Positions 1-4,696 of a DNA stretch of 5,905 nucleotides are shown one piece after another. The stretch is from an uncultured Erysipelotrichaceae bacterium (lineage in GTDB: Bacteria; Bacillota_I; Bacilli_A; Erysipelotrichales; Erysipelotrichaceae), in the NCBI GenBank assembly GCA_902795525.1, contig CADBLN010000037.1:1-5905 (forward strand), written 5' to 3'. Each line of letters opens with the position of its first letter. Positions within the stretch are counted from its first letter, which is position 1. The notes beneath the pieces were generated by a model. The model worked only from the letters and a program-made list of their open reading frames with translations. It was not told the origin of the DNA and ran no database searches. A program made the position numbers and the translations under genes.

Positions 1-2547
1 GAATTGCTTCAAGCTCGTAGCGATAAAAAAGTCATTTATATTTGTGGCGTTGTTCAAGTTACTGGTAATGAAGAGTGGACTAGTCCTTTTGTAGATGAAC
101 CTGTTACAGTTCTAAGATATGATTCTTTTTACAGTAATTTCGTGAATATAACAGGATCCCTTAAACTTAACAACATTGTCTTTGATGGTCGCAAGGATAC
201 AGCATTGCAAGGAAAAACGATGTTTTCCTTAATTAATGTTAGACCAGGTGGAAAAATTGAAATTGGCGGGGATTTAACTGAACTAAAAAACAATAATGCA
301 ACAATGGTTTTCTCCTCCGCCATGGATAGTTATGCCATACATGGTGGAGCCATTTGTTGTTTAGGTGGGACAATTATCATGACAGGTGGCAGCATACATG
401 ACAACGTTGCTGGTCTCGGTGGTGGTATTTTCATTGGCAAGCAAAGTGCATCCAATCCTACGCCAATATTTGATATGTCTGGAGGCAAAATCTACAATAA
501 CAAGACTGTCACTTTAAACGTTCCTGGCACTAAATACTACAGAGGTGAATATTACGCTGGTGGTGGAGTAATGTTGAGCACCAAAGCAATTATGAGAATG
601 CATGGAGATGCTGAAATCAGTAACAACCAATCCTATTGGGGTGGTGGTATTAGTCAAGGAAACCTTGAATATAATAGTAACAGCATAAGTTGGAATAATT
701 CCGAATTCTACATGTTTCAGGATGAAGGAAGTAATAAACTCCCAAAAATAACTGGCAATACAGCATCACGCGGTGGTGGATTATTTGTCCAAGGGATGAA
801 CTATGCAACTATAACTGCCGGTGAAATAACAAACAATCAAGCCTTTGGTTCAAGTGGCTATCCTGAAGGCGGCGGTATTTATGTCAATGGTGACCATAGA
901 ACCAACATGCATTCTGGAGAACTTAGATTATATAACGTTGAAATGACTGGTAACCAAGCTGCCAGAGCAGGAGGAGCAATAATGACTTGTGCCTCTTCTA
1001 TAACAAATATCCGAGATGATCTTGGAGCTGTTATTTATGACAACACCAATAGTCAGAATAATGCTCAGGTTGCCTACACCACCGTTGATACTTACGGTGA
1101 TGTAGGCACGCGGCGGGGTTCTTCAACACTTTCAAAATATGTCCTTGGTGGTGGAGAATATAATTGGACTAACAGCAGTTCAGTTTTATTAGATGATGCG
1201 ACTTTATATGCTTCCAAACTGCAATTATTAGCTTTTACAGATTTAAATGCTGGTGATGACGCCATTCAAAAAGGAAAAAGTTTAGCAAGGGTTTTTATTA
1301 ATAATAACATTGCTAATAATAGTGGCGGTGGGGCCATTGGCAACAATGGAGTCGTTTACATTGGAACCTATCTTCAAGTTGTTGATGTTGTTGTAAACAA
1401 ACAATGGGAAAACGATGATTCTTCGAAAAGACCAGCAGCAATCAAAGTCATTTTAAAGCAAGATGGAATAGACTATGATTCTGCTATTGTTGAGGCTGAT
1501 CAAAACGGTGCATGGCCTAATGTAGAATTTAAAGATTTGCCAAAATATAAACTTAATTTTGATGGTACAGAGTCAAACAACCCTCATGTATATACCATTG
1601 AGGAAGACTCTAATTATTCAACTAATATCAAACGTTATGATATCTCCATAACAAGCAAAGACACTACAACTAGATATGGTGAAACCACCAATCCTGATAA
1701 AGCGTCTGTTTTGAATGCTGTGTTTGATTCATCAACGAACACATACAAGTATTCTGTAGATGTTTATAATTTCTTACTCACCAATAAACTTAAAACCATT
1801 AATCCAATAAAGTCGGGAAAGATAGTTGTTAGTAAGGCTATCAATGGGGATGAAACTACTAATGTTCCAGAATTCAAATTTGAATTGAAAAGAGACAACA
1901 GTTCATATCCAATGGTTGATGGTATAACTGATGATACTACCACATTAAGTGTAAGCGGCGCTGGCAATGTAGAATTCCCAAGCATTACATTCAATGAACC
2001 TGGGACATATACTTACACTATTAAAGAGCTAGCTCCTTCAACACCATTAACAAATTGGACTTATGATAGTTCATATTATCAATTGATTTATAATGTTGAG
2101 TTGAATAACACTGATCTCACCATATCAAAAACAATTAAGCACTTTAATAATAATGGGGAATTGCTAAAACAAGCTGATGATTTAGAACTATTGTTCACCA
2201 ATACTTACACTGCTGAACGTTTTACAATTACTTATGACCTTAATGGTGGAACATACAATGGTTCCTCAGAACCAATTAAAGAAACTTATATCGAAGGAAA
2301 AACAATAGAAATCCATGATGCGCCTGAAAAAGAAGGCTATATCTTCTCCCACTGGCAAGGTTCAAAATATCAACCAAAAGACAAATATACAGTAAGTGAG
2401 AATCATACTTTTGTAGCTCAATGGACAAATGAAAATGTTGTAAAAACTGGAGATAATAACAATTTAGTATTCTACATCTTATTATTCATAGGCTCCATTT
2501 CAACGGCTACATTTCTCATTAAAGAAAATAAAAAAATAAAAGAATAG
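1..2547 (+). CDS. Large cell-surface adhesin, 5'-truncated by the window: beta-helix region, CnaB-like, Spy0128-like and InlB-type domains, C-terminal anchor
   Basis: The frame is open from base 1 to the TAG at 2545-2547 (848 residues visible, numbered here from base 1). The start lies outside the window; the TTG at base 4 is only an internal Leu codon. Residues about 45-455 look like a right-handed beta-helix, with Asn-rich rungs (ISNNQ, ITNNQA, MTGNQA) each followed by a GGG/GGA turn. Residues about 459-600 resemble a Cna B-type domain, with candidate isopeptide residues K467, E534 and N595. Residues about 606-738 resemble the Spy0128/FctA pilin domain, with K612, E676 and N734 in equivalent places. 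Residues 741-809 match the Listeria-Bacteroides (InlB B) repeat (YDLNGG ... GYIFSHWQG ... FVAQWT). The C-terminus has VVKTGD, a hydrophobic segment (about 821-840) and a lysine-rich tail. In this family such stalked proteins are exported, wall-attached adhesins that self-crosslink. The ligand is unknown. Domain calls are by pattern recognition, and the crosslinking residues are inferred. Confidence 0.88.
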   Translation, partial: ELLQARSDKKVIYICGVVQVTGNEEWTSPFVDEPVTVLRYDSFYSNFVNITGSLKLNNIVFDGRKDTALQGKTMFSLINVRPGGKIEIGGDLTELKNNNATMVFSSAMDSYAIHGGAICCLGGTIIMTGGSIHDNVAGLGGGIFIGKQSASNPTPIFDMSGGKIYNNKTVTLNVPGTKYYRGEYYAGGGVMLSTKAIMRMHGDAEISNNQSYWGGGISQGNLEYNSNSISWNNSEFYMFQDEGSNKLPKITGNTASRGGGLFVQGMNYATITAGEITNNQAFGSSGYPEGGGIYVNGDHRTNMHSGELRLYNVEMTGNQAARAGGAIMTCASSITNIRDDLGAVIYDNTNSQNNAQVAYTTVDTYGDVGTRRGSSTLSKYVLGGGEYNWTNSSSVLLDDATLYASKLQLLAFTDLNAGDDAIQKGKSLARVFINNNIANNSGGGAIGNNGVVYIGTYLQVVDVVVNKQWENDDSSKRPAAIKVILKQDGIDYDSAIVEADQNGAWPNVEFKDLPKYKLNFDGTESNNPHVYTIEEDSNYSTNIKRYDISITSKDTTTRYGETTNPDKASVLNAVFDSSTNTYKYSVDVYNFLLTNKLKTINPIKSGKIVVSKAINGDETTNVPEFKFELKRDNSSYPMVDGITDDTTTLSVSGAGNVEFPSITFNEPGTYTYTIKELAPSTPLTNWTYDSSYYQLIYNVELNNTDLTISKTIKHFNNNGELLKQADDLELLFTNTYTAERFTITYDLNGGTYNGSSEPIKETYIEGKTIEIHDAPEKEGYIFSHWQGSKYQPKDKYTVSENHTFVAQWTNENVVKTGDNNNLVFYILLFIGSISTATFLIKENKKIKE
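340..1338 (+). repeat. Degenerate GG(G/A) beta-helix turn repeats within the adhesin
   Basis: At least eight copies of a short motif, GG(G/A) followed by a hydrophobic residue, are encoded at about 346, 418, 559, 640, 772, 868, 970 and 1321: GGAI, GGGIF, GGGVM, GGGIS, GGGLF, GGGIY, GGAIM and GGGAI. Most are preceded, roughly 8-15 residues earlier, by an Asn-containing rung such as SIHDN, KIYNN, EISNN, ITGN, EITNN or EMTGN. The pattern is that of right-handed beta-helix proteins and resembles the GGA(I/L/V) plus xxxN repeats of polymorphic outer membrane proteins. Spacing is irregular, so this is a protein-level repeat and not a DNA tandem array. Confidence 0.7.
2437..2544 (+). other. Sortase-like cell-wall sorting signal with a degenerate motif (VVKTGD)
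   Basis: Residues 813-818 of the adhesin read VVKTGD. They are followed by a hydrophobic stretch of about 20 residues (encoded at about 2461-2520) and a charged tail, KENKKIKE, ending at the stop. This three-part layout is that of LPxTG sorting signals. The KTGD portion is typical of Firmicutes, but the usual L-P pair is V-V, so the conserved proline is missing. The protein may use a sortase with altered specificity or may simply remain anchored by the membrane segment. No sortase gene is in the window to help decide. Confidence 0.6.
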
Positions 2548-2561
2548 TAAGGAAGCAAGGA

Positions 2562-2598
2562 AAAAGTGTGCAAGTTCAAAAGATACTTGCACACTTTT
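2562..2598. terminator. Bidirectional intrinsic terminator between convergent genes
   Basis: A perfect 14-bp stem is formed by AAAAGTGTGCAAGT (2562-2575) and ACTTGCACACTTTT (2585-2598), with a 9-nt loop. Read on the plus strand, the hairpin ends in TTTT, 15 nt after the adhesin stop. Read on the minus strand, it ends in TTTTT, 19 nt after the prepilin peptidase stop. The symmetric placement between two converging genes indicates that it ends both transcripts. Confidence 0.9.
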
Positions 2599-2616
2599 AA
2601 CATTTTAAATAGATAA

Positions 2617-3342
2617 TTAATTTACTAACTGTAAATACCAATGGATAATTTGTTGTCCATAAATCAATGCCAAGCTATAACCAACAAATAGCGCAGTCCC
2701 AAAAGGCATGACACTTTTAAGACTGAGTTTACCTTTGATGATTATCATTAATGACTGTAAACTACCAAACAACAAAGCAACAATAAAAGCTACAATTGAA
2801 TTTCTATACCCCAATCCAATCCCACTTATAGCCACAACAATCACATCTCCCCAACCGAAGCCATTATTGATGAAAGAAATAAGAGACATCGGTAAACTTA
2901 TTATTACAACTCCTCCAATTATTTCAATTGGATTCAAATTCCTTTCAATAGCTAAAGCTACACTTACAAAAAACAGAATAAGCATCGTAAAATACGGTAT
3001 CTCCAAACTATCAAAATCAATAAGCGCTATTAGAAATAACGTGAATACGAATAAGTATTCAATTGCACTTGCTTTTTTCAAATACATCCCACAACTTAGC
3101 AGACCACCACAAAGTTCAATTAATAAATATCTTCTTGAAATCCTCTTTCCACAATGACGACATTTGCCCTTTAGCATCATAAAACTAATTATGGGGATTA
3201 AATCAACAACCCCTAAAGGAGTCCCACAATTACGACAATGACTCCTCCCCCACACAAAGTTTTCACCATTGGCATATCTTATTGAAATCAGATTTATTAA
3301 GCTCCCTAAACAAGCTCCTAAAATAAAAACTATAGTTCTCAT
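2617..3342 (-). CDS. Prepilin peptidase, A24 family (PilD/ComC-like)
   Basis: A 241-residue polytopic membrane protein. The N-terminal region (to about residue 75) has the family pattern GxxxGSxxNxxxxR, a four-cysteine zinc-ribbon-like site (C36, C39, C61, C64: HCRNCG and KCRHCG) and DLIPIIS between the pairs. The catalytic aspartates are expected at D109 (in ALIDFD) and D166 (in GFGWGD), which are the two conserved aspartates of type IV prepilin peptidases. A PFG motif follows near residues 213-215. The enzyme should cleave, and often N-methylate, prepilin or pseudopilin leaders at the inner face of the membrane. The usual Lys two residues after the GxGD aspartate is Ile here, a position that varies in Firmicutes competence peptidases. 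It is the last gene of the minus-strand cluster, 36 nt after htrA, and no pilin substrate is visible. The ATG at 3342 is chosen because family homology begins within a few residues and an in-frame TAG lies at 3351-3349. Confidence 0.93.
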   Translation of the reverse strand: MRTIVFILGACLGSLINLISIRYANGENFVWGRSHCRNCGTPLGVVDLIPIISFMMLKGKCRHCGKRISRRYLLIELCGGLLSCGMYLKKASAIEYLFVFTLFLIALIDFDSLEIPYFTMLILFFVSVALAIERNLNPIEIIGGVVIISLPMSLISFINNGFGWGDVIVVAISGIGLGYRNSIVAFIVALLFGSLQSLMIIIKGKLSLKSVMPFGTALFVGYSLALIYGQQIIHWYLQLVN

Positions 3343-3358
3343 ATCAAACTATAGTTTT
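3326..3358 (-). promoter_or_regulatory. Inverted repeat enclosing the prepilin peptidase start codon
   Basis: AAAACTATAG (3326-3335) and CTATAGTTTT (3349-3358) are perfect inverted repeats with a 13-nt loop that contains the ATG (3342-3340). Each arm is centred on its own dyad (AACTATAGTT at 3328-3337, AAACTATAGTTT at 3346-3357), and the centres are 19 bp apart. No purine-rich ribosome-binding site lies within 15 nt of the ATG; the nearest, AAGGAA (3376-3371), is 28 nt away. Between them, a TTG at 3367 opens a 7-codon mini-ORF (TTG then Y-F-K-T-I-V) whose TGA (3346-3344) ends one base before the ATG, which would allow translational coupling. The repeats are seen; the regulatory role is inferred. 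Confidence 0.4.
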
Positions 3359-3378
3359 AAAATACAATTATTCCTTAA

Positions 3379-4608
3379 TTATTCTGCTGTTCTTTCTGCT
3401 AAAGTTACTCGGCAATCAATGGACTCATTTCCTCTTAAGACCGTTATTACAACCGTATCTCCTGCTTTATATTTATTTAAGGCTGCTTTTAAGTCATCAT
3501 ATGATGTTATCTTGTAACTGTCCATTTGAATAATTAAATCTCCTGCCTTTAAGCCGCCTTTCATTGCATTATTCATTGTGACTTCATTGATATAAACACC
3601 ATTACTTGTCAAACCATAGTAGTTCTGGTATCGTTCATTCTCAATGCTGGTACATTTAATGCCAATGATGGCCTTTCCTGTTATACGTCCATTAGAAATT
3701 AAGTCATTAAGCACTTCTGTCACAGTATTTATAGGTATGGCAAAGCCAATTCCCTCAATGCTATCAGAACTATATTTAGCATTCACAATGCCAATTAGTT
3801 GTCCTGAAGTATTAAATAAGCCACCCCCTGAATTACCAGGGTTGATTGTTGTATCTGTCTGTAGTAAAGTCATCCTATTTCCTTCAATGGTAACATCTCT
3901 ACTGAGGGCACTAATTAAACCACTAGTTACTGTCCCACCTAAAGTTCCTAAAGGATTCCCAATGGCAATGCAAGTTTCACCAACTTTTAATTTAGTTGAA
4001 TCACCGAAAACTGCTGGCTGTAAGCCCTTCTCATCAATTTTGATGATAGCTAAATCTAATTCAGCATCCTTACCAATTAAAACAGCCGAATAGTCTGAAC
4101 CATCATGCAAAGCTACTCTTATTGATCTTGCTCCATCAATAACATGATTATTGGTAATGATATAACCATCTTCAGAAATAATGACACCGCTTCCTGCTCC
4201 ACTAGTTACATATTCACCATAGAAAGCACTAGTTCTTACAGATTCCGTATATACCTCCACAACTGTATTTTTTACTCCTTCAACAACACCAGATAAATCA
4301 GATGAAGGTGTCACTGTAGGAACAACGCTATCCACATTAGTATTCTGATAAATTACAACTTGTTTCTCATTTGCCTTTTCAATTATTTGTTTAGAAACAT
4401 ATTTTGCCGTTGCATAACTACAAGTTCCACATAACAAAGCAGTAACTAAAGTCCATATCAGCCAAGGATGCCCCTTTTTTTCTTTCCTGTTATTTACCAC
4501 TGTTTCTCTAACAAATGGTTGTTGGGATTTATATCGCTCTATTGTTTCATCAATTGCTGTCTCCGATTCTTTTTCTTCTTCAAATTCATTTCTTTTCTCG
4601 TCAAGCAT
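3379..4608 (-). CDS. htrA: HtrA/DegP-type membrane-anchored serine protease (S1C family) with C-terminal PDZ domain
   Basis: A 409-residue protein from the ATG at 4608. The first 48 residues are a charged cytoplasmic segment (acidic, then basic near 41-45). One transmembrane helix (about 49-68) anchors the rest outside the cell. The trypsin-like domain (about 108-300) carries the triad H155 (TNNHV), D185 (ELDLAI) and S260 (GNSGG), with the usual IGNPLG strand at 216-221. A single PDZ domain follows (about 315-405, including GLKAGDLIIQMD), which in this family binds exposed C-termini. It should degrade or refold misfolded exported proteins at the membrane surface. Layout and length match Bacillus HtrA/HtrB and YyxA-type proteins. 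The start is set by AAAGGAGG seven bases upstream; an in-frame ATG at 4638 would add ten residues but place that site inside the coding sequence. It sits 69 nt downstream of a surface-protein gene that may be a client. Confidence 0.95.
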   Translation of the reverse strand: MLDEKRNEFEEEKESETAIDETIERYKSQQPFVRETVVNNRKEKKGHPWLIWTLVTALLCGTCSYATAKYVSKQIIEKANEKQVVIYQNTNVDSVVPTVTPSSDLSGVVEGVKNTVVEVYTESVRTSAFYGEYVTSGAGSGVIISEDGYIITNNHVIDGARSIRVALHDGSDYSAVLIGKDAELDLAIIKIDEKGLQPAVFGDSTKLKVGETCIAIGNPLGTLGGTVTSGLISALSRDVTIEGNRMTLLQTDTTINPGNSGGGLFNTSGQLIGIVNAKYSSDSIEGIGFAIPINTVTEVLNDLISNGRITGKAIIGIKCTSIENERYQNYYGLTSNGVYINEVTMNNAMKGGLKAGDLIIQMDSYKITSYDDLKAALNKYKAGDTVVITVLRGNESIDCRVTLAERTAE

Positions 4609-4615
4609 ATAAAAA

Positions 4616-4623
4616 CCTCCTTT
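4616..4623 (-). promoter_or_regulatory. Strong Shine-Dalgarno of htrA that fixes its start
   Basis: On the minus strand AAAGGAGG (4623-4616) lies 7 nt before the ATG at 4608. It overlaps the codons that a start at 4638 would require (K-G-G-F). The near-perfect match and spacing argue for initiation at 4608. Confidence 0.9.
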
Positions 4624-4650
4624 TATAGGTTTAATCATATATAACTATTG

Positions 4651-4696
4651 TGAATATTAATTGAATTCAAACTGAATTCAGTTTGAATAATATTCA
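4651..4696. promoter_or_regulatory. Four TGAAT boxes at exact 11-bp spacing with a nested 24-bp palindrome upstream of htrA
   Basis: TGAAT starts at 4651, 4662, 4673 and 4684, giving four 11-bp units: TGAATATTAAT, TGAATTCAAAC, TGAATTCAGTT and TGAATAATATT. In the htrA direction each unit ends in ATTCA. A perfect palindrome occupies 4665-4688, and TGAATATTA (4651-4659) is the inverse of TAATATTCA (4688-4696). The array lies 43-88 nt before the htrA ATG and covers the last six codons and the stop of the upstream gene. A possible -10 (TATATA, 4643-4638) with no good -35 lies just downstream, so the boxes would overlap the -35 region. That layout suits an activator such as an OmpR/PhoB-type regulator. 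Operator function is inferred. The palindrome could instead form a transcript hairpin. Confidence 0.4.

Noticed and set aside
4..6. TTG as the start codon of the adhesin
   Set aside because: The frame is already open at base 1, no ribosome-binding site can be judged, and there is no signal peptide; it is a Leu codon in a truncated gene.
2708..3157. Plus-strand open frame of 149 residues opposite the prepilin peptidase
   Set aside because: It is antisense to a gene with clear family motifs, has no ribosome-binding site and no recognisable domain. The other opposite-strand frames (129-323, 1764-1994, 3269-3517, 3644-4093, 5372-5722) were rejected for the same reason.
4609..4638. Ten-residue N-terminal extension of HtrA from the ATG at 4638
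   Set aside because: It would place the AAAGGAGG ribosome-binding site inside the coding sequence; the ATG at 4608 has ideal spacing from it.
4634..4639. TATGAT as the htrA -10 box
   Set aside because: It would start transcription almost at the ribosome-binding site, and no -35-like hexamer lies 16-18 bp upstream; TATATA at 4638-4643 is a slightly better but still weak candidate.
4665..4696. Intrinsic terminator after the cohesin/cadherin-like gene
   Set aside because: The hairpin is AT-rich and no U-run follows in the minus-strand direction, so it is kept only as a possible regulatory or processing element.
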